Notes: a model not told the origin generated them from the letters alone. DNA of 64,000 nucleotides from Amaricoccus solimangrovi (GCF_006385685.1 NZ_VFRP01000004.1:62001-126000), one strand, 5' to 3'. Positions 20,505-29,317 are shown, counted from the stretch's first letter. A program made the numbers and translations.

Positions 20505-21847
20505 TGATCCGGGCGCGTCCAGCGCGCCCGACACGCCCCGCGCGGCGGTTCGCCGCGCGCGCGGGGCTCGCGCTTCTCGCGCTCATCCTCGCCGCGACCG
20601 GCGTCGCGGCGCAGGAGGCGCCGGACGCCGCCCTGCCGGAGGGCGTCGAGCGCTATACCAAATCCCGCTCCGACTGCTTCCTGCCCGGCGAGCGCCGGGA
20701 CTATGACAAGTGGATCGCGCAGTTCCGCCAGCCCCTGGCCGGCTGCGACGTCGGCGTGATCGCGCCGCCGCGCGTGATCCAGTCCCACCGTCTCTACAAG
20801 GAGCGCTCCGGCTGGATCGTCGACTGCGTCGGCATGCGCCAGAAGGAATTCGCCACCCGCTTCATCGACACCTATCTGGGCGAGATCGTGTCCCGCGCCG
20901 AGGAGGCGGAGACCTCACCCGCCGCTGCGACCTGCGGCGCGAACATGTTGCGGGTCTGGGCCGAGGCCGATGCGATGACCGAGATCGGCGACGGGGGGTA
21001 CGAGGGCCAGAGCGAACTCAAGATCAGCTGGACCTTCGGCGGGCTCTCCGCCGCCTATTTCATCCATCCGAAGCTCCGCGAGGCCGCGCGGGAGATCAGG
21101 ACCGCGGACGGCGGCACGGCGGATCAGGAAATCCTCGCCTGGTTCCGCAAGCTGTCCGGCCCGGTCTCGGCGCAGATCGACCGCGAGCGCGCGGAGAACA
21201 ACGAGGACAACCTCCAGTACTGGCGGGGCTATGCGATCCTGCCCACCGCGTTCATGACCGGGGACGCCGAACTGACGCGGCAGAGCCGGCGGGTCTTCGA
21301 CGCGGCGCTCGGCCAGGTCGTCATGGGGTCGAAGGATCCGGCCGACGACGGCTGGCTGCCGTACGAGATGGAACGCGGGCCACGCGCCCTGCTCTACCAG
21401 ATGTACGCGACCACGCCGGTGCTCGCGATGGCGCTGCTGTCGAAATCCGAGGGCTGCGGCTTTCTCGCCGGCGAGGAGGCGCGGGCGCGGCTGACGATGA
21501 TGCTCACCCGCGTGCTGGAAGGCTGGTCCGATCCGACGATCGTCTCCGCCCAGGTGGCGCGCTATGGCAGGAACGGCAAGCGGCTGAGGCAGATCAGGAC
21601 CGGGACGCCGCGCCGCGCGGCGCGGCTCCTCTATCTCGCGAACCAGATCGACCCGAAGCTCTACGAGGCGGTGGATCGGAACCTCGCCGCCTTCACCGGC
21701 GAGCCGAGTCCGGTCTTCAAGCCGACGACCGGCGCCAAGGCGGGCAACGACCGGCTCGGCGGGGATTACCGGGACATCGCCGCCGCGGCGGAACGGCCGG
21801 GGCCGCCGCCGGCGGCGATCGCCGGCGTCTGCCGCGCCAAGGGCTGA
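20504..21847 (+). CDS. Secreted alginate-lyase-domain (PL5-like) protein with altered active site
   Basis: The 447-residue product has a signal peptide (hydrophobic core residues 20-34, cleavage near VAAQ) and then an alpha-helical domain resembling AlgL. The diagnostic stretch DGWLPYEMERGPRALLYQMYATTPVLAMALL parallels the AlgL segment carrying the catalytic Tyr. Aligned on the conserved Tyr-Trp, the AlgL motif N-H-x-Y-W reads N236-L-Q-Y-W240, so the catalytic His is Leu. The general-base Tyr (Y298) is kept. It may be a different polysaccharide lyase, a non-catalytic glycan binder, or a subfamily with its own chemistry. Overlap with the glyA stop is unexpected functionally. Confidence 0.6.
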   Translation: MIRARPARPTRPARRFAARAGLALLALILAATGVAAQEAPDAALPEGVERYTKSRSDCFLPGERRDYDKWIAQFRQPLAGCDVGVIAPPRVIQSHRLYKERSGWIVDCVGMRQKEFATRFIDTYLGEIVSRAEEAETSPAAATCGANMLRVWAEADAMTEIGDGGYEGQSELKISWTFGGLSAAYFIHPKLREAAREIRTADGGTADQEILAWFRKLSGPVSAQIDRERAENNEDNLQYWRGYAILPTAFMTGDAELTRQSRRVFDAALGQVVMGSKDPADDGWLPYEMERGPRALLYQMYATTPVLAMALLSKSEGCGFLAGEEARARLTMMLTRVLEGWSDPTIVSAQVARYGRNGKRLRQIRTGTPRRAARLLYLANQIDPKLYEAVDRNLAAFTGEPSPVFKPTTGAKAGNDRLGGDYRDIAAAAERPGPPPAAIAGVCRAKG

Positions 21848-21890
21848 ACCGGCGGCTGAACGGGCGCCTGGCCCGCCCCGGGGGTGGGAA

Positions 21891-23714
21891 TCAGGCCGTC
21901 TCGGCGGGCTTGTCGAAACGGTGCTTCACGTAGCTTCCCGGCGCGGGCTCGACAATGCCATGCACGGCGCCGGGCTCGCGCGCGGCGACCATCTCGCCCG
22001 AACGCTCCTTCAGCCAGGCGTCCCAGTCCACCCACCAGCTGCCCGGCGTCTCGTGCGCCCCCCTGAGCCAGTCGTCGAGCTCGGCCCCGGACATGTCGGC
22101 GTTGGTCCAGAACTGGTACTTGCCGAGCACCGGCGGGTTGACCACGCCCGCGATATGGCCGGAGCCGGAGAGGACGAAGCGCAGGTCCGCGCCCTTCATC
22201 TCCTTCGCGCCGCGATAGACCGAGGCGGCCGGGGCGATGTGATCCTCGCGCGTCGCCACGTGATAGACCGGCCCCCTGATGTCGGCGAGGGTCACCGGCA
22301 CGCCGCGGACGCTGAACTGGCCCTTGGCGAAGGCGTTCCGGATGTAGAACTGCTGCAGGTAGAAGCCGTGCACCCGCGCGGGCATCGCGGTCGAATCGGC
22401 GTTCCAGTACAGCAGGTCGAACGGGAACGGCTCCTTGCCGAGCATGTAGTTCGAGACGACGTAGCCCCAGATCAGGTCGTTCGCGCGCAGCATGTTGAAG
22501 GCCGAGGCCATCCGGTCGGCGGGCATGTAGCCCTTCTCCATGTCGCCGTCGATCACGCCGATCGTCTGCTCGTCGACCAGGATCTGCAATTCGCCCGCGT
22601 CCTCGAAATCGAGCTGCGCGGTGAAGAAGGTCGCCGAGTTCACCCGGGTGTCGCCGGTCTTGCCCATGTAGGCGAGCATCGTTCCCGCGAGCGTGCCGCC
22701 GATGCAGTAGGAGGCGATGTCGAGGCTGTCCTGCCCGGTCTCCCGCAGCACCTCGTCGATGGCCGCGGACATGCCGTTGAACATGTAGCTGTCCCAGGTC
22801 TCGCCGCCGTGCCGCTCGTCGGGATTGACCCAGGAAACCATGAAGACCGTGTGGCCCTGATCGACCAGCCACTTGACGAGGCTCTTCTTCGGATTGAGGT
22901 CGAGCACGTAGTACTTGTTGATCCAGGGCGGGATGATCAGCAGCGGCTTCGCACGCACCTGCTCGGTCGTCGGCGCGTACTGGATCAGCTGCAGGATCTG
23001 GTTCTGCCAGATCACCGCGCCGGGCGAGACGGCGGTGTTCCGCCCCACCTCGAACGCGTCCATGTCCGTCTGCCGGATGATGAGCTTGCCCTTTCCGCGC
23101 TCGAGATCCTGCAGCATCATCTTGAGGCCGCGCACGAGGTTGTCGCCCTTCTGCGAGACCGTGGCCTCGAGCACCTCGGGGTTGAGCGCGAAGAAATTCG
23201 CCGGGTTCATCGCCTCGGCGAACTGGCGGGTGTAGAAGGCGGCCTTCTTGCGCTCCTTCGGATCCATCTCGCCGACGGTTCCGACCGCGTCCTGGATGAA
23301 GCCCGAGGTCAGCAGATAGGACTGCTTGAGATAGTCGAAGACCGCGTTCTCGCTCCAGTCCTTGTGCGCGAAACGCTTGTCCGCCTTCATCATGTGCGGC
23401 AGGTCGAGATTCTCCGGCACATCCTTCGCGCCGAGCCACTTCAGCATCGAATTCTGCCAGAGCGCGTTCTGCGCCGCCCAGTATTCGAGCGTCTTGTCCG
23501 CGACCTGCTTCGGGTTGTCCCACATCTGCCGGTAGAGCTCGGCGAAGGTGGGCCAGGTGTTCAGCGGGTCGGGACGCACCTGCCCGCCGCCTTCCTGCAT
23601 CTGCGCCGCGAGAAACTTCTGCCAGATCTGGCCCGAGATGTCGAAGACCTCGGCCATGTTGTGCGCGACATGCTGGCCCTGCTCCGCCAGCGTCTGCTCG
23701 TCCTTCGTATCCAT
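21891..23714 (-). CDS. phaC: Class I poly(3-hydroxyalkanoate) synthase
   Basis: PhaC polymerises (R)-3-hydroxyacyl-CoA to PHB/PHA on granules. The 607-residue length is class I. The catalytic triad is visible: Cys about residue 337 in the lipase-like box ASYCIGGT, Asp in VATREDHIAP, and His in SGSGHIAGVVNPP. LNPKKSLVKWLVDQGHTVFMVSW is a family signature. I give the ATG at 23714. A GTG six bases earlier (23720) sits at a better distance from GGAGG and could be the true start. No phaA, phaB, phasin or phaR lies nearby, so it is not in a pha operon here. Confidence 0.96.
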   Translation of the reverse strand: MDTKDEQTLAEQGQHVAHNMAEVFDISGQIWQKFLAAQMQEGGGQVRPDPLNTWPTFAELYRQMWDNPKQVADKTLEYWAAQNALWQNSMLKWLGAKDVPENLDLPHMMKADKRFAHKDWSENAVFDYLKQSYLLTSGFIQDAVGTVGEMDPKERKKAAFYTRQFAEAMNPANFFALNPEVLEATVSQKGDNLVRGLKMMLQDLERGKGKLIIRQTDMDAFEVGRNTAVSPGAVIWQNQILQLIQYAPTTEQVRAKPLLIIPPWINKYYVLDLNPKKSLVKWLVDQGHTVFMVSWVNPDERHGGETWDSYMFNGMSAAIDEVLRETGQDSLDIASYCIGGTLAGTMLAYMGKTGDTRVNSATFFTAQLDFEDAGELQILVDEQTIGVIDGDMEKGYMPADRMASAFNMLRANDLIWGYVVSNYMLGKEPFPFDLLYWNADSTAMPARVHGFYLQQFYIRNAFAKGQFSVRGVPVTLADIRGPVYHVATREDHIAPAASVYRGAKEMKGADLRFVLSGSGHIAGVVNPPVLGKYQFWTNADMSGAELDDWLRGAHETPGSWWVDWDAWLKERSGEMVAAREPGAVHGIVEPAPGSYVKHRFDKPAETA

Positions 23715-23831
23715 GGCCACGCGTTTCCCCTCCGAGATAGACCGCCGAGCTTGCCGCCCGACTTTGGTACCGATACTACTGTCACGCGGGCGGGCGCGCC
23801 AACAGCGAAAATCCTCATTCCCGGGAGCGAC

Positions 23832-24212
23832 ATGCGACACTCCGGCGCCCTGCCAGACCGGTTGCCCGCCGCGCCGCGGCGCGCCGGACGGCTGCTCGGC
23901 CTCGCGCTTCCGGGCCTCGCGCTGCTCGGTCTCGCCGCCTGCGACGCGCCGCCCGAGGCGCGGTTTCCGATCTCCGAGAAGGGCGCCGCCCTGCCCACGC
24001 CCGAGCTTGGCGAGACGGCGCGTTTCGGCCGGGTCGCGGGCACGTCCGGGACCGAGGGCGGCGCGCTCGAGGCCGACCGCGCCGCGCTCGCCGCCCGCGC
24101 GGAGGCGCTGCGCGCGCGGGCCGCCGATCTCTCCGGCCCCGTGCTCGATCCCGCGACCCGCACGCGTCTGCTCGACGCGCGCGAGAGCGGGGCCGCGGCC
24201 CCGCCGCCCTGA
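23832..24212 (+). CDS. Small putative lipoprotein
   Basis: The product is a 126-residue protein with a basic N-terminus, a hydrophobic stretch and a lipobox LGLAAC near residue 36, so it is a predicted lipoprotein. The mature part contains a helical, Ala/Arg-rich segment (ADRAALAARAEALRARAADLSG) that could form a short coiled coil. I do not recognise the family. It is divergent from phaC, with a 117-bp shared upstream region, and lies 52 bp before the MFS gene on the same strand. The ATG follows CGGGAGCGAC. Confidence 0.6.
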   Translation: MRHSGALPDRLPAAPRRAGRLLGLALPGLALLGLAACDAPPEARFPISEKGAALPTPELGETARFGRVAGTSGTEGGALEADRAALAARAEALRARAADLSGPVLDPATRTRLLDARESGAAAPPP

Positions 24213-24264
24213 CCGCCACCTTGACCGCCTTCGCGCCGCGCGCGCTTTCGAACGGGGCCTCGCG

Positions 24265-25449
24265 ATGATCTCCGACTTCGCCCGACAAGCGATCGTGCTC
24301 GGCCTGCTCGGCGCGGTCGGCCCCTTCGCGATCGACATGTATCTGCCGGCGCTTCCCACCATCGCCGCCGATCTCGGGGCGACGACGGCCGCGACGCAGA
24401 TGACGCTGATGGTCTTCTTCCTCGCCTTCGGCCTCTGCCAGCTGATCTACGGTCCGGTCTCGGACATGACCGGCCGGCGGCCGCCGCTGGCCTTCGGCCT
24501 CGGCCTCTTCGCGCTCGCCTCGCTCGGCTGCGCGCTCGCGCCGACGATCGAATGGCTGATCCTCGCCCGCTTCCTGCAGGGCGTGGGCGCCTCGGCGGTG
24601 ATGGTGATCCCGCGCGCGATCATCCGCGACCGCTATACCGGGACCGAGGCGACGCGGATGATGGCCCTCGTCATGCTGGTGATCAGCGTGAGCCCGATGC
24701 TCGCGCCCCTCACGGGCAGCGCGCTGATCGCGCTTTTCGGCTGGCGGGCGGTCTTCGCCGGGATCCTCGCCGCCTCGCTGCTGAGCCTCTTCCTGGTCCT
24801 GCGCGTCCTGCCCGAGACGCACGCGCCGGAGAAACGGGCCCCGCTCAGCTTCGCCGCGCTCGGCCGGGGCTTCGCCACCCTGGCGCGGGACCCGGTCTTT
24901 CTCGGCCTCACCTTCATCGGCGGCCTCGGCATGGCGAGCTTCTTCGCCTTCCTCGCCGCCTCCTCCTTCCTCTACATCGACCATTTCGGGCTGACGCCCA
25001 CGCAATACAGCCTCGCCTTCGCGATGAACGCGATCGGCTTCTTCGCCGCCTCGCAACTCGCGGCCCGGCTCGGGGAGCGGCACGGCGCGCCGAAGGTGGT
25101 GAGGGCGGCGACGGCGGGCTACGCGGCGGGCATGCTCACGCTGCTCGCCGTGACGCTCGCGGGGATCGACAGCCTGCCCGCGCTGATGGCGCTGCTCTTC
25201 GTGAGCTTCGCCTTCCTCGGGCTGGTGATCCCGACGGCGATGATCCTCGCGCTCGAGGAGCACGGCGAGATCGCCGGCATCGCCTCGGCGCTCGGCGGCA
25301 CGCTCCAGATGGTGCTGGGCGCGCTCTCCATCGCCGTGGTGAGCGCGCTCTTCGACGGAACGCCGCTGCCGATGGTCGCGACCATCGGCGTCTGCGCGAC
25401 GGTGGCGCTCGTCCTGTCGCGCACGGCGCTCCGCCGGCTGGGGGCGTGA
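24265..25449 (+). CDS. Bcr/CflA-family multidrug efflux MFS transporter
   Basis: This is a 12-helix major facilitator of the DHA1 Bcr/CflA group, 394 residues. Typical marks are GPFAIDMYLPALPTIAADLGAT at the start, the loop motif YGPVSDMTGRRPPL, and RFLQGVGASAVMVIPRAIIRDRY in the antiporter motif C region. The family exports bicyclomycin, chloramphenicol/florfenicol or sulfonamides by proton antiport. The substrate here is unknown. The ATG at 24265 starts directly before the first helix. Two REP-like palindromes follow the stop. Confidence 0.92.
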   Translation: MISDFARQAIVLGLLGAVGPFAIDMYLPALPTIAADLGATTAATQMTLMVFFLAFGLCQLIYGPVSDMTGRRPPLAFGLGLFALASLGCALAPTIEWLILARFLQGVGASAVMVIPRAIIRDRYTGTEATRMMALVMLVISVSPMLAPLTGSALIALFGWRAVFAGILAASLLSLFLVLRVLPETHAPEKRAPLSFAALGRGFATLARDPVFLGLTFIGGLGMASFFAFLAASSFLYIDHFGLTPTQYSLAFAMNAIGFFAASQLAARLGERHGAPKVVRAATAGYAAGMLTLLAVTLAGIDSLPALMALLFVSFAFLGLVIPTAMILALEEHGEIAGIASALGGTLQMVLGALSIAVVSALFDGTPLPMVATIGVCATVALVLSRTALRRLGA

Positions 25450-25469
25450 GGGGGGGAGCCGGGGGGGGT

Positions 25470-25522
25470 GGCGGACAGATGTCCGCCCTACGGAAGGGGT
25501 GGCGGACTGAAGTCCGCCCTAC
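25470..25522. repeat. Two REP-like palindromes in direct order (copies 6 and 7)
   Basis: Copy 6 (25470-25491) has arms GGCGGACA / TGTCCGCC around GA. Copy 7 (25501-25522) has arms GGCGGACT / AGTCCGCC around GA. Both end in CTAC, so they are in reverse orientation. The innermost base pair differs between copies (A-T against T-A) yet still pairs. The CTA of copy 7 (25519-25521) is the TAG stop of the monooxygenase-like gene on the minus strand. Confidence 0.85.
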
Positions 25523-25827
25523 GATTCGAGGACGGTCTCGAAACCTTCGAAGCGGGGGCCGCCGACGTAGAGGGGCTTGCGCTCGCCGGCCCCGGCATGG
25601 GCGTGGCGGAACTGTTCGGAGCGCGTCCAGGCCTCGAAGGCGGCCCGGTCCTTCCAGAAGGAATGCGAGATGTAGAGCGTATGCTCCTCCGTGCTCGGCC
25701 CCCGGAGAAGCCGGAAGCTCTCGAAACCGGGCACCTCGCGGAGCCGGCTGTCGCGGTTGCGCCACATCTCCTCGAAAGCCGCCTCCGACCCGGGAACGAC
25801 CTGGAAGCGGTTCATCGCCACGAACAT
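25519..25827 (-). CDS. Antibiotic biosynthesis monooxygenase (ABM)-domain protein
   Basis: This is a 102-residue single-domain ABM-fold protein resembling HmoA/IsdG-like small monooxygenases. It shows MFVAMNRFQVVPGSEAAFEEMW, the conserved PGFESFRLLRG and a HTLYISHSFWKDRAAFEAWTRSEQF segment. Such proteins include heme-degrading enzymes and quinone-type monooxygenases. The heme-ligand residues cannot be assigned with certainty, so function is left open. The ATG at 25827 is 7 bases from AGGAGG. An adjoining GTG (25830) is closer and less likely. The stop TAG comes from the head of REP copy 7. Confidence 0.87.
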   Translation of the reverse strand: MFVAMNRFQVVPGSEAAFEEMWRNRDSRLREVPGFESFRLLRGPSTEEHTLYISHSFWKDRAAFEAWTRSEQFRHAHAGAGERKPLYVGGPRFEGFETVLES

Positions 25828-25905
25828 CACTCACCCTCCTGACTGGCCGGCGCACCATCGCGAAAGACGCGGCGCGCCGCAAGCCCGGGGCACGGAAACG
25901 CGAAA

Positions 25906-25927
25906 GCCCCGCGCGCGGGCGCGGGGC
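25906..25927 (-). terminator. Intrinsic terminator of the trcR-like gene
   Basis: A 9-bp stem GCCCCGCGC / GCGCGGGGC with a 4-base loop is followed, on the minus strand, by CTTTCG. It lies 28 bp past the DUF1013 gene stop and ends that transcript before the monooxygenase gene. Confidence 0.8.
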
Positions 25928-25955
25928 CTCGTCGCATCCGCGCCGGGGGCGGAAT

Positions 25956-26693
25956 CTATTCCTCGTCGTCCTCCTCGGCCGGGCCGAGGCCGGTGAACAG
26001 GCTCTCGGCATCCACCTTCGCCTCCTCCCGCGAGCGTTCGCCCGCGCCGATCTTGAAGTTCTCGAGGCCCGAGATGCTGGAGGGAACGCGCGGCTCCGGC
26101 TCCTGGCTGAGCGATTCCTGGGTCGAGACCAGCTTCATCCGCTCCGCGTCGCTCATCACGCCGTCCTTGCCCTGCTTCGCGACGGCCTTCGCCACGGCGA
26201 TGTCGAGCTCGGACTGCTTGCACATGCCGAGCGCCACCGGATCGACCGGCGAGATGTTGGCGATGTTCCAGTGCGTGCGCTCGCGGATCGATTCGATCGT
26301 CGGCTTGGTCGTGCCGACCAGCTTCGCGATCTGCCCGTCCGAGAGCTCGGGATGGAACTTGACGAGCCAGGCGATCGCCGCCGGCCGGTCCTGCCGCTTC
26401 GAGAGCGGCGTGTAGCGCGGACCCTTCCGCTTCTGCTCCCCCTCGGCCGCCGGATTGCGCCAGAGCCTGAGCGTCGCGCGCGGATCCTTCTCGCAGCGCG
26501 CGATCTCCTCGGCGGTCAGCTGGCGGTTGGCGACCGGATCGAAGCCCTTGATCCCCTGCGCGACCTCGCCATCGGCTATGCCGTTGACCTCGAGCTCGTG
26601 CAGGCCGCAGAATTCGGCGATCTGCCGGAAGGTGAGCGTGGTGTTCTCCACCAGCCAGACGGCGGTCGCGCGTTGCATCAATGGAAGCGCCAT
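25956..26693 (-). CDS. trcR: DUF1013 protein, TrcR-type cell-cycle transcriptional regulator
   Basis: The 245-residue protein matches DUF1013, which is near-universal in alphaproteobacteria and is annotated as the cell-cycle regulator TrcR. The N-terminal half (MALPLMQRATAVWLVENTTLTFRQIAEFCGLHELEV) and a second helix-turn-helix-like unit (ELSDGQIAKLVGTTKPTIESIRERTHW, near residues 115-140) look like two tandem DNA-binding modules. An acidic tail ends the protein. It is transcribed alone, divergent from the RNase T2 gene, with a 112-bp promoter region between them. Confidence 0.9.
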   Translation of the reverse strand: MALPLMQRATAVWLVENTTLTFRQIAEFCGLHELEVNGIADGEVAQGIKGFDPVANRQLTAEEIARCEKDPRATLRLWRNPAAEGEQKRKGPRYTPLSKRQDRPAAIAWLVKFHPELSDGQIAKLVGTTKPTIESIRERTHWNIANISPVDPVALGMCKQSELDIAVAKAVAKQGKDGVMSDAERMKLVSTQESLSQEPEPRVPSSISGLENFKIGAGERSREEAKVDAESLFTGLGPAEEDDEE

Positions 26694-26789
26694 GAGCCGA
26701 ATCTCCTCCTGTCGAACAAAACCCTCCCCGAGCCGAAAACTCGGGTGTGCCGCGGCACAGGATACGGTCTTCGTGGGGAATACGCCGTG

Positions 26790-26797
26790 CTATATAG
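26790..26797. promoter_or_regulatory. Symmetric -10-like box CTATATAG between trcR and RNase T2
   Basis: CTATATAG is its own reverse complement, so it could serve as a -10 element for either divergent gene. Read rightwards it is only 8 bases from the RNase T2 ATG, which would leave a very short leader. Read leftwards it would give trcR a leader of about 90 bases. No strong -35 is visible on either side. Confidence 0.4.
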
Positions 26798-26805
26798 GCG
26801 CTCGG

Positions 26806-27462
26806 ATGCGAATGATAAAGGGGCTTCGACTCCTGCTCGCGGCGGCCGCGCTCGCGCTCGGCGCGGCGGGGGGCGCCTCCGCCGTCGATCCGGAACCGGG
26901 CGATTTCGACTACTACGTGCTGGCGCTGAGCTGGAGCCCCACCTGGTGCGAGGCGGAGGTGGCCGCCGGCGACGCGCCCGATCAATGCGCGCCGCATCGC
27001 GACATCGGCTTCGCGCTGCACGGGCTCTGGCCGCAATACGACGACGGCGGCTGGCCGGAATACTGCGACACCGCCGAACGCGATCCTTCGCGCGGGCAAT
27101 CGGCCGCGATGAAGGACATCATGGGCTCGCCCGGCCTCGCCTGGTACCAGTGGAAGAAGCACGGGCGCTGCTCCGGGCTCGGCGCCGCGCCGTATTACGA
27201 CCTGTCGCGCCGGGCCTTCGAGAAGGTGAGGATGCCCGGGATCGGCGGGAAGACGATGAGCGCGGAGGCGATCGAATCGGCCTTCCTCGACGCCAACCCC
27301 TGGCTCGCGCCGGACGACCTGATCGTCACCTGCGCCGGGGGCAAGCTGCGCGAGGCGCGGATCTGTCTCTCCCGCGATCTCGCGCCCCAGGCCTGCGCCG
27401 CGGACGTGCGCGCGGATGCCTGCCGCGCCGGCGCCGCGCTGGACGTGCCGCCGATCCCCTGA
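26806..27462 (+). CDS. Secreted ribonuclease T2-family protein
   Basis: This is an RNase T2 (Rh/T2/S type) endoribonuclease of 218 residues with a signal peptide (residues 1-25, cleavage near ASAVDP). Both catalytic blocks are intact: CAS I as FALHGLWPQ and CAS II as WKKHGRC, supplying the two active-site histidines, with several cysteines positioned for disulfides. It should act in the periplasm or outside the cell on bulk RNA by a 2',3'-cyclic intermediate. The ATG at 26806 directly precedes the basic n-region. No inhibitor or immunity-like gene is adjacent. Confidence 0.93.
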   Translation: MRMIKGLRLLLAAAALALGAAGGASAVDPEPGDFDYYVLALSWSPTWCEAEVAAGDAPDQCAPHRDIGFALHGLWPQYDDGGWPEYCDTAERDPSRGQSAAMKDIMGSPGLAWYQWKKHGRCSGLGAAPYYDLSRRAFEKVRMPGIGGKTMSAEAIESAFLDANPWLAPDDLIVTCAGGKLREARICLSRDLAPQACAADVRADACRAGAALDVPPIP

Positions 27463-27468
27463 CGCGCG

Positions 27469-28449
27469 TCAGACGACGCTGAGCACGATCTTGCCCACAT
27501 GCGCGGAGCTTTCCATCCGCGCATGCGCCGCCGCCGCGTCCTCGAGCGGGAAGACCCGGTCCATCACCGGCGCGATCCGGCCGCTGGCGAGATGCGGCCA
27601 GACCTCGCGCCCGAGCGCCTCGGCGATCCGCGCCTTCTCCTCGATCGAGCGCGGGCGCAGCGTCGAGCCGGTGAGCGTCAGCCGCTTCGTCATCACGAGG
27701 GCGAAGTTCACCTCGACCTTGGCCCCCCCGAGGAAGGCGATCATCACCATCCGCCCGTCGGGCGCGAGCGCGCGGATGCCCCGGGGGATGTAGTCGCCCC
27801 CCACCATGTCGAGGATGAGGTTGACCCCCTCGCCCCCGGTCGCCTCCTTGACGACAGCCACGAAATCCTCGTCGCGGTAGTTGATCGCGACCTCCGCGCC
27901 GAGGTCGCGGCAGGCGGCGCATTTCTCCGGCGAGCCCGCGGTCGCGAAGACCCGCGCGCCCCGGAGCGCGGCGAGCTGGATCGCCGTCGTGCCGATCCCC
28001 GAGGAGCCGCCGTGGACGAGGAAGCTTTCGCCCGCCCGAAGCCCGCCCCGGTCGAACACATTGCTCCAGACCGTGAAGAAGGTCTCGCAGAGCGCCGCCG
28101 CCTCGGCCATCGTCAGATCGCCCGGGATCGGCAGCGCATGCGCCTCGGGCGTCACCGCGTATTCGGCGTAGCCCCCGCCCGGCAGCAGCGCGCAGACCGG
28201 GTCGCCGACGCGCCAGCGCGTGACGCCGGCCCCGACCTCGGCCACCACGCCGGCGCATTCGAGCCCCGGCAGGTCCGAGGCGCCGGGCGGCGGCGCGTAG
28301 GCCCCGGCCCGCTGCAGCGCGTCGGGGCGGTTGACCCCGGCCGCGTGCACCGCGATCAGGATTTCCCCCGCGCCCGGCACCGGCGCCTGCCGCTCGGCGA
28401 GGCGCAGCACCTCCGGTCCGCCCGGCTCCGTGATCTCGATCGCCCGCAC
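27469..28449 (-). CDS. NAD(P)H-quinone oxidoreductase, zinc-independent MDR family (Qor/PIG3-like)
   Basis: This is a medium-chain dehydrogenase/reductase of 326 residues. The N-terminal GroES-like domain has AAGVNRPDALQRAGAY and PGLECAGVVAEVGAGVTRW. The Rossmann domain has VHGGSSGIGTTAIQLA. Zinc-ligand residues of alcohol dehydrogenases are absent, which with PGLECAGVV points to the quinone reductase/PIG3 branch using NADPH. The start is GTG at 28449, with GGAGG at 8 bases. An upstream extension lacks conservation. It lies 130 bp from COQ9 on the same strand, so a link to quinone metabolism is plausible but unproven. Confidence 0.9.
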   Translation of the reverse strand: MRAIEITEPGGPEVLRLAERQAPVPGAGEILIAVHAAGVNRPDALQRAGAYAPPPGASDLPGLECAGVVAEVGAGVTRWRVGDPVCALLPGGGYAEYAVTPEAHALPIPGDLTMAEAAALCETFFTVWSNVFDRGGLRAGESFLVHGGSSGIGTTAIQLAALRGARVFATAGSPEKCAACRDLGAEVAINYRDEDFVAVVKEATGGEGVNLILDMVGGDYIPRGIRALAPDGRMVMIAFLGGAKVEVNFALVMTKRLTLTGSTLRPRSIEEKARIAEALGREVWPHLASGRIAPVMDRVFPLEDAAAAHARMESSAHVGKIVLSVV

Positions 28450-28579
28450 GCCCGTTCCTCCGTCGTCTTGATGTCGTCGCAACGGCGGGCCAGGCCCGCG
28501 GACCCGCGGGCGGCCCATGGGCCGGTGGTCGCGGGATCCGCGGAGGCCCGGGCCGCCGCCTTCCCGCAATACCCCGGGC

Positions 28580-29317
28580 TCAGTCCGCGTACCACCCCGG
28601 CAGATCGCGGCGCGGCGGCGCCGCGGGCGCCCGGACCCGGCCGAGCAGCCGGAGCGGGCCGCTCAGCACCGCCCGGGCCACCGGATTGGCACCGATCCGC
28701 GCCTTCGCCTTCTCGAACCGCATCAGATCCTCGATCCGGCGCCGGGTGAAGGCGCGGGTGCGCGGAAAGCCCGGCTCGTCCTCGCCGAGCCAGTAGAGCA
28801 GCGCCGAGGAATAGATCGCCGACAGCGTCGCCCGTTTCGAATACCAGTTGAAATCGTCGCTCGTGTCGCCGAGCGCCGTCCAGATCGCATCGGCGGTGTG
28901 CCAGAGCGCCAGCGCCCCCTCCGGCGCGTGACGCGGCAGCGCGAGGAGCGCCACGCCGCGGCGGACCGCGTCCTTCTCCCCGGCGACGACGTCGAGCCGG
29001 GTGTCGATCGCCACCGCCACCTTGTCGCGGAACCGCAATCCCTCGAGATCCAGCGCCGCCAGCCGTTCCGCGAAATCCCGGTCCCGCGCCCTGTGATAGG
29101 CGAGCAGAAGGTCGAGGCCGCCGCGCGCGAACTCGAACCGCGCGAGCGCCGGATCGACCCCGGCCTCCGCGATGGCGAGCGCGAGCGTCTTGTCCGTCCA
29201 GCCGTCGAAGGGCACATGCGGCAGCGCGGCGGCGATCACATGCGCGCGCAGCCGCTTGCCTCCGACGGGGTTCGCGACCTCCGTTCCGCTGGCGGGCATT
29301 TCGGGGAAATCGGCCAT
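28580..29317 (-). CDS. COQ9-family ubiquinone biosynthesis protein
   Basis: This is a 245-residue COQ9 homologue, a lipid-binding TetR-like fold that in eukaryotes presents quinone intermediates to COQ7. The C-terminal part contains the conserved WHTADAIWTALGDTSDDFNWYSKRATLSAIYSSALLYWL segment, a family signature. The N-terminal part is helical, without a signal peptide. It is divergent from rpsU, sharing 137 bp with a symmetric -10-like box. A bacterial role in ubiquinone biosynthesis is inferred from the family. Confidence 0.92.
   Translation of the reverse strand: MADFPEMPASGTEVANPVGGKRLRAHVIAAALPHVPFDGWTDKTLALAIAEAGVDPALARFEFARGGLDLLLAYHRARDRDFAERLAALDLEGLRFRDKVAVAIDTRLDVVAGEKDAVRRGVALLALPRHAPEGALALWHTADAIWTALGDTSDDFNWYSKRATLSAIYSSALLYWLGEDEPGFPRTRAFTRRRIEDLMRFEKAKARIGANPVARAVLSGPLRLLGRVRAPAAPPRRDLPGWYAD

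Noticed and set aside
26806-27462. RNase T2 as a toxin with an adjacent immunity gene
   Set aside because: It has a plain signal peptide and no toxin-delivery domain, and the neighbours are trcR and a quinone reductase, not an immunity-like gene.
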